64,000 bases of DNA from CBDCNH01 sp965219015. GTDB taxonomy: Bacteria > Pseudomonadota > Alphaproteobacteria > Rhodobacterales > Rhodobacteraceae. The notes below the pieces were generated by a model. That model worked only from the letters and a program-made list of their open reading frames with translations, searched no databases and was not told the origin of the DNA. Below, piece by piece: positions 25,048 to 35,488 of the stretch. A program made the position numbers and the translations under genes. Numbering within the stretch: position 1 is the stretch's first letter; each line of letters opens with the position of its first letter. The stretch spans positions 992,001-1,056,000 of the forward strand of contig CBDCNH010000011.1 in the NCBI GenBank assembly GCA_965219015.1, written 5' to 3'.

Positions 25048-25079
25048 GACGGGCGTCTCCTTGCGAGCGAACTGACAGG

Positions 25080-25733
25080 TTATAGGGCGAAAGCGCGCGA
25101 GCGCCCGAATCCGGGCAGGATCGGCGCGCCCGCGTTGAAGGCATAGCGCCAGGACACCCGGTCACCGGTCTTGAAGCCGAGCCGCGCGACGCCGAGCGCG
25201 CCCTCCATGAAGATGCACGCGATCCGGCCGCCGTCCTTCAGCTGCGCGATCAGGCTCTCGGGCACGACCTCGGCGGCTCCCTCGATGGTGATGGCGTCGT
25301 AGGGACCGTGCTCGGGCGCGCCGCGGATCAGGGGCGCCGAGACCACCGCGGCGTTGTCGAAGCCCTCGGCGGCCAGCACGGTCTCGGCCTCGTCGGCGAG
25401 GCTCGCGACGTCCTCCACCGCGACAACCGCCTCGGCGAGCCGCGCGATGACGGCGGCCGAGTAGCCCTGGCCGCAGCCGATGTCGAGCACCGCCTCGTGC
25501 GGCTGGATGTTCAGCCCGTCGAGCATCTTCGCGAACGTCCGTGGCTCGAGGAGCACGCGGCCACCGCCCAGCGGGATGTTCTCGCCGAGATAGGCCACGT
25601 CGCGTCGGCTCGGCGGCACGAAGAGCTCGCGCGGCACGTCGAGCATCGCCTCGATGATCGGAAACTTCGTCACATCCGAAGTGCGGACCTGCGTGTCGAC
25701 CATCACCCTGCGGCGCGTGGCATAGTCGGCCAT
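25080..25733 (-). CDS. PCMT-family protein-L-isoaspartate O-methyltransferase
   Basis: 217 residues. The SAM-binding motif VLDIGCGQGYSAAVIARL is at about 83-100, and the N-terminal segment MVDTQVRTSDVTKFPI is typical of the alphaproteobacterial branch next to tolC. By family it methylates isoaspartyl residues for repair, although this branch differs from classical Pcm and its substrate is less certain. Confidence 0.85.
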   Translation of the reverse strand: MADYATRRRVMVDTQVRTSDVTKFPIIEAMLDVPRELFVPPSRRDVAYLGENIPLGGGRVLLEPRTFAKMLDGLNIQPHEAVLDIGCGQGYSAAVIARLAEAVVAVEDVASLADEAETVLAAEGFDNAAVVSAPLIRGAPEHGPYDAITIEGAAEVVPESLIAQLKDGGRIACIFMEGALGVARLGFKTGDRVSWRYAFNAGAPILPGFGRSRAFAL

Positions 25734-25859
25734 CGACTGAACCCTTCGGTCTAGTTTCTACCCTTAATCTCTTGGCACGTTTCCCGCAGACCGGCAACAA
25801 GCCGCGACACGACGAAATGCGCGCTGTGGCAACGGTGTTGGTCGCATCGGGGGAAGGGA

Positions 25860-25936
25860 TGGTACCGACGCCCCGGCTCGAACGGGGGACCCCCAGATCC
25901 ACAATCTGGTGCTCTAACCAACTGAGCTACGCCGGC
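25860..25936 (-). tRNA. tRNA-His (anticodon GTG)
   Basis: A 77-base cloverleaf with encoded CCA. The anticodon loop TTGTGGA is closed by CCAGA/TCTGG and the T arm is CCCCG-TTCGAGC-CGGGG. Acceptor base 1 is G opposite T at 72, the discriminator is A73, and the base before G1 is T. It therefore lacks the encoded G-1 and the C73 of most bacterial tRNA-His, and instead has the identity elements known for alphaproteobacteria. Confidence 0.97.
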
Positions 25937-26023
25937 ACGTTCCTCGCGATATGCCGCGGATCACGCGATTGCAAGACCCGCACCGGGCTTGCCACCCGAG
26001 CGGCGCGGCGCTAGCCACCCGGG

Positions 26024-26224
26024 ATGGGCATCGATCGACAGAGCGACGTGGCGGCCAACCTGCAGATCGGGCCGACGTCGAGCGGCATGGTCCGCATCTA
26101 CGTCGAGGCGGAGGGCGTCGACCTGCCGCTCGACTTCGATCCCGAGGAAGCCGACGAGATCGCCGAGGAGCTGCGCGCCGCAGCCGTTGCCGCGCGGGCC
26201 GTCAAGCCGGCGCATAAGCGGTGA
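26024..26224 (+). CDS. Small DUF6324-like protein
   Basis: 66 residues, acidic and Ala-rich, with IGPTSSGMVRIYVEAEGVDLP and DFDPEEADEIAEELRAAA as the recognisable core. I recall this as DUF6324 beside mmcB in Rhodobacterales; not searched. Its last 23 bases overlap the end of mmcB on the other strand. Function unknown. Confidence 0.75.
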   Translation: MGIDRQSDVAANLQIGPTSSGMVRIYVEAEGVDLPLDFDPEEADEIAEELRAAAVAARAVKPAHKR

Positions 26225-26666
26225 ACGCAGGGTCGCGGAGCGCGCGCAGGCGAAACGCCGCATGGCGCGCGAATTTCTGCACCAGCGCCTTCCGCCGTGC
26301 CCCGGCGAGGCGCGTCTCTGGCCCGAAGCGCGCGATTTCGGCGTCGTAGCCGTCGGCGACGAGGAGCCCCGTCTCGGCCGGCAGGATCTCGCTCGGGAAG
26401 TCGGCGTCGACCGCCCAGAAGAAGCGGTCGCAGAACGGCAGGTAGCCCACCCACTTGCGGTCGGCGCGGTAGTCGGCGAGGCCGGACTTGCACTCGACGA
26501 TCCAGATTTCGCCGCGCGGACCGAGCGCCATCACGTCGACGCGCAGTCCCGGCACGGGCACCAGTTCCTCCACGGTCGCGAAATCGAGGCCGGCCAGATG
26601 CCGGCACACGCCGCGGGCGAGCACGCGGCCCGGCTGGAGCGTCAGCATGTCGGGCGGAGTGAGCAT
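26202..26666 (-). CDS. mmcB: MmcB-family DNA repair protein
   Basis: 154 residues with a PD-(D/E)xK nuclease-like core: RVDVMALGPRGEIWIVECKSG at about 42-62, giving Asp then Glu-x-Lys. MmcB was described as a DNA-damage-induced protein in Caulobacter-type bacteria and is widespread in alphaproteobacteria. It ends convergently with the DUF6324-like gene. Confidence 0.88.
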   Translation of the reverse strand: MLTPPDMLTLQPGRVLARGVCRHLAGLDFATVEELVPVPGLRVDVMALGPRGEIWIVECKSGLADYRADRKWVGYLPFCDRFFWAVDADFPSEILPAETGLLVADGYDAEIARFGPETRLAGARRKALVQKFARHAAFRLRALRDPAFTAYAPA

Positions 26667-26729
26667 CGTCGAAGTCTGAACGGAGCGTGAACGGAAGTCC
26701 AGACTTGCGGGAGCAGGAACGCTGCCCTA

Positions 26730-26910
26730 CCTAAGACGGCGGCGGGTCTGCTCTTCCCGTGTGGGGCTACTTTTCCAGTGGCCGATAAGCATCTCCGAGG
26801 GCGCTGGCTCTGACCGGACCCTGGTCCGGCCATCTGGTGCCCACCTGGTACACCAGGCTCTCGGAATACATGCCCCCACGGTTGCAGCGGTCCCCGCCAC
26901 TTTCTTGAGG
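26730..26910 (-). ncRNA. ssrS: Rod-shaped structured RNA, probable 6S RNA
   Basis: The 293-base gap between mmcB and the DUF481 gene folds as one long interrupted hairpin. 26730-26735 pairs with 26904-26910 (one bulge), 26741-26746 with 26893-26898, 26748-26751 with 26884-26887, 26757-26761 with 26877-26881, 26763-26767 with 26872-26876, and 26794-26799 with 26860-26865. Two apical hairpins follow (26814-26820/26823-26829 and 26834-26839/26851-26856). Closing stem, opened centre and long terminal arm over about 180 bases match 6S RNA, which binds the housekeeping RNA polymerase. The strand is inferred: in Rhodobacter, as I recall, 6S RNA lies downstream of a salt-induced membrane protein gene, and a DUF481 gene is directly upstream here. 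Ends are approximate. Confidence 0.55.
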
Positions 26911-26932
26911 TGCCGCCACCATGAGGCGTGGC

Positions 26933-26952
26933 GGGGCGGCCGAAGCCGCCCC
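26933..26952 (-). terminator. UUCG-capped hairpin after the DUF481 gene
   Basis: On the minus strand GGGGCGGC-TTCG-GCCGCCCC forms a perfect 8-bp stem with the very stable C(UUCG)G loop, eight bases after the stop codon. No T run follows, so it may act as a processing or stability element before the downstream RNA rather than as a full terminator. Confidence 0.6.
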
Positions 26953-26959
26953 ATCCCGA

Positions 26960-27862
26960 TCAGCGGAACGTGTAGACCAGCGAAACGCCGAGCGTGTTGT
27001 CGGTATGCTCGAAGAGAGGCTGCGGATCGCTGACGTAGTCCGTGCGATAGCTGATGCGCGTCGCGAGCGTGTTCGTCACCGAGAGGCTGATGCCGAAATC
27101 GTTGAGGATCTCGGTGTTCGCGTCGGAGAAGAGCACGTCGGTATCGTTCGTCAGCGAGACCTTGTCGCTGAAGCGGTAGAAGAACCGCGACGACGCGATG
27201 CCGGCGAACTCGCTTTCGCCCGAGTCGTCATCGTTTGCGTTGAGCGGCAGGTTGGCACCGTTCGGCTTGGTGTAGCGCACGCCGGGTCCGGCCTGCAGAC
27301 GCCAGGTCATGTTGTCCTGGTTGATGACCCGGTAGCCAGGGCCCGCGCCGATGAAGTAGTCGCGATCGGGCGACGAAAACTGGTCATACTTGAGCCGGGC
27401 CGTGCCGAACACGTAGAACCGGTCCGTGAACGAACGGGTCACGTCGTAGACCAGGAACGCGTTGTACTTCGTCTTGACGTTCGAGAGCGACGTGTCGGTC
27501 TCGTTGCCTTCACCGAACTCGAGCGCAAAGCCGATGCTGTTCGTCCACGGCCCCGATGCGTAGGTGAACTTGCCGGCCACCTCGAGATCCTGCGTCTCGG
27601 TGTTGCCGCTCTTCCCGGAGTACGCCAGCGCGACGCTTCCGGTGAAGCCCTGCGCCGCAGAGCCGAAGGTGTAGCGATTGGTGTCCTCGGACGATCGCCC
27701 CAGATCGCGGTTGGTCACGACCTGGACGTCTGAAATCCGGTCGTTGAGCGCACGGTCCCCGATGATCGGGCCGCTGCCGGCAAACGTCTGCGCCACGGCG
27801 CCGCTCGTGGCGAAGCCCAAAGCCAGAGCCGACGCTACTACGCCGGCGCCTATCTTGTTCAT
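26960..27862 (-). CDS. DUF481 / YdiY-like outer-membrane beta-barrel protein
   Basis: 300 residues. The signal peptide (about 1-25) ends AVA, and the rest is a series of amphipathic strands ending in VSLVYTFR, with the terminal aromatic residue expected of an outer-membrane barrel. DUF481 proteins are described as salt-induced outer-membrane proteins. AAAGGA upstream of the ATG at 27862 fixes the start; an earlier in-frame codon at 27895 is not used. Confidence 0.85.
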   Translation of the reverse strand: MNKIGAGVVASALALGFATSGAVAQTFAGSGPIIGDRALNDRISDVQVVTNRDLGRSSEDTNRYTFGSAAQGFTGSVALAYSGKSGNTETQDLEVAGKFTYASGPWTNSIGFALEFGEGNETDTSLSNVKTKYNAFLVYDVTRSFTDRFYVFGTARLKYDQFSSPDRDYFIGAGPGYRVINQDNMTWRLQAGPGVRYTKPNGANLPLNANDDDSGESEFAGIASSRFFYRFSDKVSLTNDTDVLFSDANTEILNDFGISLSVTNTLATRISYRTDYVSDPQPLFEHTDNTLGVSLVYTFR

Positions 27863-27918
27863 GACATTGTCCTTTCCTGAACCCGACCGAAGCATGATCC
27901 CTTCGCGCCGGGACCAGT

Positions 27919-27947
27919 CATCTAGGCCGATTCTCCTGCATCCTCAA
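27919..27947 (-). promoter_or_regulatory. Possible promoter for the DUF481 gene
   Basis: On the minus strand TTGAGG (27947-27942), a 17-base spacer and TAGATG (27924-27919) form a weak match about 50 bases upstream of the start codon. The whole gap from 27863 to 28030 shows nothing else convincing. Confidence 0.3.
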
Positions 27948-28030
27948 TGGCGCGCGCGACACGATCGGCTCGATCTGTTGCGAAGAAGCTGCATTTCCGG
28001 TTGTGCCTGCATTGACCAAATCGCCGCAGG

Positions 28031-28495
28031 TCAGAACGCCTCGGGACGGGCCTCGCGCGCCATGTGGTCGAGGACGGCGTTGACGAAACGCGGCTCGCGC
28101 CCGTCCGGGAAGAACGCCTTGGCGATGTCCACGAACTCCGAGATCACCACCTTCGGCGGCGTCGTCGTGCGGGTGATCTCGGCGCCCGCCGCGCGGAAGA
28201 GCGCGCGCAGCGTCGGGTCGATGCGGGCGATGGGCCAGCGGACGACGAGCGCGCGGTCGGTCAGCTGGTCGATGGCGCCCTGCCAGTTGACCGCGTCCTC
28301 GATCAGCCGGCGGAAGAGGTCCACGTCGCCCTCGGCCATCTCGTCGTCCTCGTAGACGGCGCCAAAGCGGTGGCTCTCGAACTCGCGCCGCACCGCATCG
28401 ACGGTCTGCCCGGAGGCTTCCATCTGGAAGAGCGCCTGCACCGCATAGAGCCGGGCCGCCGCCTTCATCTGGCGCTTCTCCGAAAGCACCGTCAT
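28031..28495 (-). CDS. nusB: Transcription antitermination factor NusB
   Basis: 154 residues, all-helical, with AARLYAVQALFQMEASG near the N terminus and the C-terminal helix around FVNAVLDHMAR. NusB binds boxA RNA with S10 to support rRNA transcription. It overlaps ribH by four bases (ATGA), the common ribH-nusB pairing. A longer frame upstream only reads through ribH and was not used. Confidence 0.95.
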   Translation of the reverse strand: MTVLSEKRQMKAAARLYAVQALFQMEASGQTVDAVRREFESHRFGAVYEDDEMAEGDVDLFRRLIEDAVNWQGAIDQLTDRALVVRWPIARIDPTLRALFRAAGAEITRTTTPPKVVISEFVDIAKAFFPDGREPRFVNAVLDHMAREARPEAF

Positions 28496-29034
28496 GCCGT
28501 TTGCGGACCCTCGATCGCGGCCAGCCGGAACTCCTCGGACGCGGGCTTGAAGCCCACGCCCGAGCCGCCGCGCTGCCAGCGCCGCGAGAGCGCCACGAGG
28601 TGCAGCGCCGCGCGGGCCGCCCCGCCGCCCTTGTCCTGATCGCCCGCACGGACCTCGGCCTGCGCCAGCGTCTCGACCGTGAGGATGCCGTTGCCGATGC
28701 ACGCGCCCTCGAGCCCGAGGAGCATCAGCGCCCGGCTCGAGTCGGCGCACACGGTGTCGTAATGCGTGGTCTCGCCACGGATGACGCAGCCAAGCGCCAC
28801 GAAGCCGTCGAAGTCCGCCTGGCGCCACGCGATGCGGATCGCGACCGGCACCTCTAGCGCGCCCGGCACCTCGACCACCTCGACCGTCGCGCCCGCTTCG
28901 GCCAGCGCCGCGCGCGCGCCCGCCACCAGCGCGTCCGCGACGCCGCGGTAGTACGGCGCCACGACGACGAGCATCTTCGGCGGCCGCTCGAAGGACGGGA
29001 GCGGCAGCGGCGCGCCTTCGTTCGGTCCGGCCAT
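28492..29034 (-). CDS. ribH: 6,7-dimethyl-8-ribityllumazine synthase
   Basis: 180 residues. Lumazine synthase motifs: VVAPYYRGVADALVAGA near 24-40, VPGALEVPVA at about 55-64, and GCVIRGETTHYD at about 82-93. It condenses the ribityl-pyrimidine with dihydroxybutanone phosphate. The N terminus has about 15 extra residues. It overlaps nusB and follows ribBA by two bases. Confidence 0.96.
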   Translation of the reverse strand: MAGPNEGAPLPLPSFERPPKMLVVVAPYYRGVADALVAGARAALAEAGATVEVVEVPGALEVPVAIRIAWRQADFDGFVALGCVIRGETTHYDTVCADSSRALMLLGLEGACIGNGILTVETLAQAEVRAGDQDKGGGAARAALHLVALSRRWQRGGSGVGFKPASEEFRLAAIEGPQTA

Positions 29035-29036
29035 GC

Positions 29037-30146
29037 TCAGCCCTCCACGGGGATCTTGCGCGTGGCCTCGATCGACAGCCCGTAGGCTTCGAGCCCCACC
29101 ACCTTCGGCGTCGGCGAGTTCGTCAGCAGGACGAGCCGCGACAGCCCGAGCGACGAGAGGATCTGCGCGCCGAGCCCGTACTGCCGGAGCGTCTGCGGCG
29201 AGACCGTATCCTCGGTCACGAGCTTCATGTGGGTGTCGCGCAAAAGCACGAGCGCGCCGCGCCCCTCGGCCGCGATGAGCCGCATTGCCGCGCCGAACTC
29301 CTCCGCTCGTCCCGGCCCGCCGATCCCCACGACGTCGAGGAGCGGGTCGAGCGTGTGCATCCGCACCATGACCGGCGCGTCGCCCGAGATGTCGCCCTTG
29401 ACGAGCGCGATGTGCTCGGCGCCTTGCGTCTCGTCGGTGAAGATCCGCATCGTCCAGTCGCCGCCGTACTCGGACTGCACGATCTGCTCGGAGCGCTGGC
29501 GCACGAGGTTGTCGTTGCGGCGGCGAAAGCCGATCAGGTCGGAGATGGTGCCGATGCGGATCGCATGGCGCTGCGCGAAGGCCACGAGATCGGGCAGTCG
29601 CGACATCGAGCCGTCCTCGTTCATGATCTCGCAGATCACGCCCGACGGATTGAGCCCGGCGAGCCGCGCGATGTCGACCGCGGCCTCGGTGTGCCCCGCG
29701 CGGACCAGGACGCCGCCGTCGCGCGCGCGGAGCGGGAACACGTGCCCCGGCGTCGCGATGTCGGCGGCGCTGCGGGCGGGGTCGATGGCGACCGAGATGG
29801 TCCGCGCGCGGTCCTGGGCCGAGATGCCGGTCGTGACGCCCTCGCGTGCCTCGATGGAGATGGTGAACGCCGTCTCGTGGCGCGACGAGTTCTGCGCCGC
29901 CATCAGCGGCAGCCCCAGCGCGTCGATCCGCGTGCCGGGGAGCGCCAGGCAGATCAGCCCGCGCGCGTGCATCGCCATGAAGTTGATGACATGCGGCGTC
30001 GCCATCTGCGCCGGGATCACGAGGTCGCCTTCGTTCTCGCGGTCCTCGTGATCGACGAGGATGACCATCCGCCCGTTCCGCGCGTCGTCGATGATCTCCT
30101 CGATCGAGGAGATGGCGTCGTGGTAGCCCGTCGGCCCGTCGTTCAC
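29037..30146 (-). CDS. ribB: RibB-type 3,4-dihydroxy-2-butanone-4-phosphate synthase with a degenerate GTP cyclohydrolase II domain (RibBX-like)
   Basis: 369 residues from GTG. The N-terminal half (about 10-205) is an intact RibB domain: DHEDRENEGDL for metal binding at about 32-42 and HTEAAVDIARLAG near 170-182. The C-terminal half has the RibA fold but lacks the zinc cysteines; where C-x-T-G-D and RCDCG are expected it reads MHTLDPLLDVVGIGG. It is therefore probably not an active GTP cyclohydrolase, as known for RibBX of some alphaproteobacteria. A separate ribA must exist elsewhere. It overlaps ribE by four bases. Confidence 0.9.
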   Translation of the reverse strand: MNDGPTGYHDAISSIEEIIDDARNGRMVILVDHEDRENEGDLVIPAQMATPHVINFMAMHARGLICLALPGTRIDALGLPLMAAQNSSRHETAFTISIEAREGVTTGISAQDRARTISVAIDPARSAADIATPGHVFPLRARDGGVLVRAGHTEAAVDIARLAGLNPSGVICEIMNEDGSMSRLPDLVAFAQRHAIRIGTISDLIGFRRRNDNLVRQRSEQIVQSEYGGDWTMRIFTDETQGAEHIALVKGDISGDAPVMVRMHTLDPLLDVVGIGGPGRAEEFGAAMRLIAAEGRGALVLLRDTHMKLVTEDTVSPQTLRQYGLGAQILSSLGLSRLVLLTNSPTPKVVGLEAYGLSIEATRKIPVEG

Positions 30147-30763
30147 GCGGCGCGCTCCCAGTCGCGAAGCCGCGCCACGTAACGCGCCATCGTGTCGATC
30201 TCGAGGTTCACGAGGTCGCCTATGGCCGTCTGCCCCCAGGTCGTCGCGGCGAGCGTGTGCGGGATCAGGTTGACGCCGAAGCTTGCGCCCTCGACCTCGT
30301 TGACGGTCAGCGACGTGCCCCCGAGCGCCACCGAACCCTTCGGCGCGATGAACCCCGCCAGGGCCTCGGGCGCGCGGAACGTGAGCCGCACGCTGTCGCC
30401 ATCGGGCCGCCGGCCGGTCACTTCCGCGACGCCGTCGACATGGCCCGCCACGATATGCCCGCCGAGTTCGTCGCCGACGCGGAGCGGGCGCTCGAGGTTG
30501 ACCGGACGGCCGACCGACCAGCCGCCGCGGTTGGCGTCGCCGATGGCGGAGCGGGCACGCGTCTCGCTCGAGATCTGGACCTCGAACCACGGCTCGGGAT
30601 CGGTGCCGGTCGCGATCACGGTCAGGCACACGCCGTCGCAGGCCACCGACGCGCCGATCGCCATGCCGCCGACGTCGTAGCCGGTCGCGATGCGGGCGCG
30701 CACGTCGCCCTCGGACCAGAGCCCGGCGATGCGCCCGACGTCGGTGATGATCCCGGTGAACAT
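30143..30763 (-). CDS. ribE: Riboflavin synthase alpha chain
   Basis: 206 residues. It begins MFTGIITDVGRI, the near-invariant start of riboflavin synthase, and has two repeated lumazine-binding domains (about 1-95 and 96-195), the second with GHIVAGHVDGVAEV. It converts two lumazines to riboflavin. AAGGGGGC precedes the ATG. It heads ribE-ribBA-ribH-nusB. Confidence 0.95.
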   Translation of the reverse strand: MFTGIITDVGRIAGLWSEGDVRARIATGYDVGGMAIGASVACDGVCLTVIATGTDPEPWFEVQISSETRARSAIGDANRGGWSVGRPVNLERPLRVGDELGGHIVAGHVDGVAEVTGRRPDGDSVRLTFRAPEALAGFIAPKGSVALGGTSLTVNEVEGASFGVNLIPHTLAATTWGQTAIGDLVNLEIDTMARYVARLRDWERAA

Positions 30764-30968
30764 GGCCCGCCCCCTTGCCGCGATCCACGTAGCTTGGCAG
30801 CCCGAGCCGCGCAAGGCGTGGCACCCGTGCCGCAGCGGCGTCGAGATCAGGAACCTCCGCCAAGATCGCGCTTCATACCCGGAAAGGTTGTGTTAACGCA
30901 GATCGCACACGGTATGCGACGCAGTCCCGCGCCGGTGGGCGCCGGACGAGAGCAGGGATCTGGCCTCG

Positions 30969-32234
30969 ATGCCGCAGCGCTTTCTCTTCTTGCAAGGACC
31001 GCATGGCCCGTTCTTCGACCGATTGGCGAAACGCCTCGCGGGCCGCGGCGCGGAGGTGTGGCGTGCCGGCTTCAACGCGGGCGACGCGGCGTTCTGGTCG
31101 GACGCCGCGCGCTTCATCCCCGTCACCGGCCCCGCCGACGACTGGCCGGCGAGGCTCGCCGGCATCCTCGACGCGCATGGCATCACCGACATCGTCCTTT
31201 ACGGCGACGCGCGCCCCTGCCATGCCGCCGCCGTCGCGGCCGGGCGGGCGCGTGGGTTGCCGGTCCATGTCTTCGAGGAGGGCTATCTCCGGCCCTACTG
31301 GATCACCTACGAACGCGGCGGCAGCAACGGCAACTCGCCCCTGATGGCGATGTCGGTCGCCGACATGACGCCCCCCACCGGCCCCGAGCCCGACGCGGCT
31401 CCGGCGCACTGGGGCGATCTGCGCCAGCATCTCTTCTGGGGCGCGCTCTACCACTTCCACGTCCTGTGCCGGAACGGTGCCTACGCCGGGTTCCGCCCGC
31501 ACCGCGCGCTCAGCGTCGCGACCGAGTTCCGGCTCTACCTGCGCCGGCTCCTGCTGCTGCCCTGGCACGCGCTGGAGCGAGCTCGCGTCTCCGCGCGCAT
31601 CCGTCGCGGCGGCTTCCCCTATCACCTCGCGCTCCTGCAACTCGAGCACGACAGCTCGTTCCGCAGCCACGGACCCTTCGAGACGCTCGCCGACTTCCTC
31701 GAAGTCGTCATCACGGGCTTCGCCGAGGGTGCGCCCGCGGACCAGCACCTCGTCGTCAAGGCGCATCCGCTCGACGACGGACGTCTCCCGCTCGGCCGGA
31801 TCGCGGCGCGTCTCGCCCGCGAGACGGGCATCGCGGGCCGCGTCCACTTTGTCCGTGGCGGCAAGCTCGCCGCACTCCTCGGCCCCGCCCTCGGCGCCGT
31901 GACGGTGAATTCGACCGCGGGACAGCAGGCGCTATGGCACGGCAAGCCGCTCATCGCCTTCGGCCGCGCCGTCTACGCCAAGCCGGAGTTCGTCTCCGGC
32001 CAGCCGCTTCCCGCGTTCTTCGCCGCCCCGACGCCGCCGGATGGCCGCGCGTACCGCACCTACCGCCGCTTCCTGCTCGCCACCTCGCAGGTCCAGGGCG
32101 GATTCTATTCGGCCCGCGGGCGCCGCGAGCTGCTCCTCCGGGCCGCCGACCTCCTCCTGGCGCCAAACGACCCCTACGCAACACGTCGCGCGGAAACCAC
32201 GACCGTCGCGGCCTGCCCGAGCCTCGTCGATTGA
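30969..32234 (+). CDS. KpsS-like capsule polysaccharide (Kdo) transferase
   Basis: 421 residues. It begins MPQRFLFLQGPHGPFFDRLA and contains HVFEEGYLRPYWITYE near 98-113 and VVKAHPLDDGRLPLGRI near 258-274, characteristic of KpsS/LipB-type proteins. These add Kdo to build the lipid-linked anchor of group 2 capsules in the cytoplasm. It is the first of three capsule genes placed between ribE and ribD. The 205-base gap before it, shared with divergent ribE, shows no clear promoter. Confidence 0.85.
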   Translation: MPQRFLFLQGPHGPFFDRLAKRLAGRGAEVWRAGFNAGDAAFWSDAARFIPVTGPADDWPARLAGILDAHGITDIVLYGDARPCHAAAVAAGRARGLPVHVFEEGYLRPYWITYERGGSNGNSPLMAMSVADMTPPTGPEPDAAPAHWGDLRQHLFWGALYHFHVLCRNGAYAGFRPHRALSVATEFRLYLRRLLLLPWHALERARVSARIRRGGFPYHLALLQLEHDSSFRSHGPFETLADFLEVVITGFAEGAPADQHLVVKAHPLDDGRLPLGRIAARLARETGIAGRVHFVRGGKLAALLGPALGAVTVNSTAGQQALWHGKPLIAFGRAVYAKPEFVSGQPLPAFFAAPTPPDGRAYRTYRRFLLATSQVQGGFYSARGRRELLLRAADLLLAPNDPYATRRAETTTVAACPSLVD

Positions 32235-32307
32235 CGCCACTGCCCGCCGCCGTCTATCTCTTCGCTCATTGGCCGGCGTCCTCGCACGGCCGCAAGAAGA
32301 AGAAACG

Positions 32308-33459
32308 ATGGGCATCGTCCAGGCAGGCTTCCTTCGCGCGCCGCATTTCGTGCGGCTGCTGGTTCCGGCGCTTGCCGGCGCGGTTCTGGTGAGCGCCTGC
32401 AGCCTGCCGCGCTCCGGCCCGACGCGGCGCGAGATCATCGCGGGCACCGAGCAGATCGGCAGCAATTCGTTCATCGTGTCCGTCGACGATCGCGTGGCGC
32501 GGGCGGCAGCCTACATGCCGCCCCTCGGTTTCGGGCCCGGGTTCCTCAAGGCGGGTCTCGTCGGGTCGGATACCATCTCGGCGGGCGACACGCTGAGCCT
32601 GACGATCTACGAGAACGTCAACGAGGGCCTCGTCGCCACCGGCGGGCAGAAATTCGGCGTGCTCGACAACGTGCAGGTCGACGGCAACGGCTTCATCTTC
32701 GTGCCCTACGCCGGGCGCATCAAGGCGGCCGGCAACACGCCCGAAGCGCTCAGGATGATCATCACCGACAAGCTCGCGCCGCAGACGCCCGACCCGCAGG
32801 TCGCGGTCCGTCGGGTCTCGGGCGACGGCGAAACGGTCTCGGTCGTCGGCGGCGTCGGTGGCCAGGGCGTCTATCCGATCCAGCGCCCGACGCGCACGCT
32901 CTCGGCGATGCTGGCGCGGGCGGGCGGCGTGACGATCCCGCCGGAGGTCGCGCAGATCACCGTGATCCGCGGCCGCAACGAAGGCGAGATCTGGCTCCAG
33001 AGCCTCTACAGCGACCCCGGCAACGACATCGCGCTGCGCGGCGGCGACCGCATCCTCGTGCAGGAGGATCCGCGCGCCTTCACCGCGCTCGGCGCCACCG
33101 GCGGGCAGAACCGCGTACCGTTCCGCACGCAGACGCTGTCGGCCATCGAGGCGCTTGCCCAGGTCGGGGGGCTGAGCTCGGCCCTCGCCGATCCGACGGG
33201 CATCTTCGTCTTCCGGGACGAGCCCGAGGCGATCTCGCGGGACGTGCTCAACCGCCCGGTCGTCGGGCCGCAGAAAATCGCCTACGTGCTCGATCTGACG
33301 GCGCCCAACGGCGTCTTCATCGCGCGCGATTTCGTCATTCACGACGGCGACACCGTCTACGTCACCGAAGCGCCCTTCGTGCGCTGGCAAAAAACCATCG
33401 GCTCGATCACCGGCACGATCAACACGGCCGCCTCGGTCGATCGCCTCGCGACGAAGTAG
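32308..33459 (+). CDS. Wza/KpsD-like outer-membrane polysaccharide export lipoprotein
   Basis: 383 residues. The lipobox LVSAC is at about 28-32. A Poly_export domain (about 95-180; DTLSLTIYENVNEG) is followed by repeated SLBB-type domains with VVGGVGGQGVYPI and LSAIEALAQVGG. It should form the outer-membrane exit for the capsule. It lies 73 bases after the kpsS-like gene and ends directly before the kpsC-like gene. No KpsM/KpsT/KpsE genes are present. Confidence 0.88.
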   Translation: MGIVQAGFLRAPHFVRLLVPALAGAVLVSACSLPRSGPTRREIIAGTEQIGSNSFIVSVDDRVARAAAYMPPLGFGPGFLKAGLVGSDTISAGDTLSLTIYENVNEGLVATGGQKFGVLDNVQVDGNGFIFVPYAGRIKAAGNTPEALRMIITDKLAPQTPDPQVAVRRVSGDGETVSVVGGVGGQGVYPIQRPTRTLSAMLARAGGVTIPPEVAQITVIRGRNEGEIWLQSLYSDPGNDIALRGGDRILVQEDPRAFTALGATGGQNRVPFRTQTLSAIEALAQVGGLSSALADPTGIFVFRDEPEAISRDVLNRPVVGPQKIAYVLDLTAPNGVFIARDFVIHDGDTVYVTEAPFVRWQKTIGSITGTINTAASVDRLATK

Positions 33460-35397
<1,938 letters not shown>

Positions 35398-35488
35398 CGA
35401 CGGGTGTCGGCCCGGGTATCTCGCAGCAGATTTCGGCGGCAGGCGCTGGCATCCCGATGAACGATATCCAGGCAGGACTTGCCGCGCC

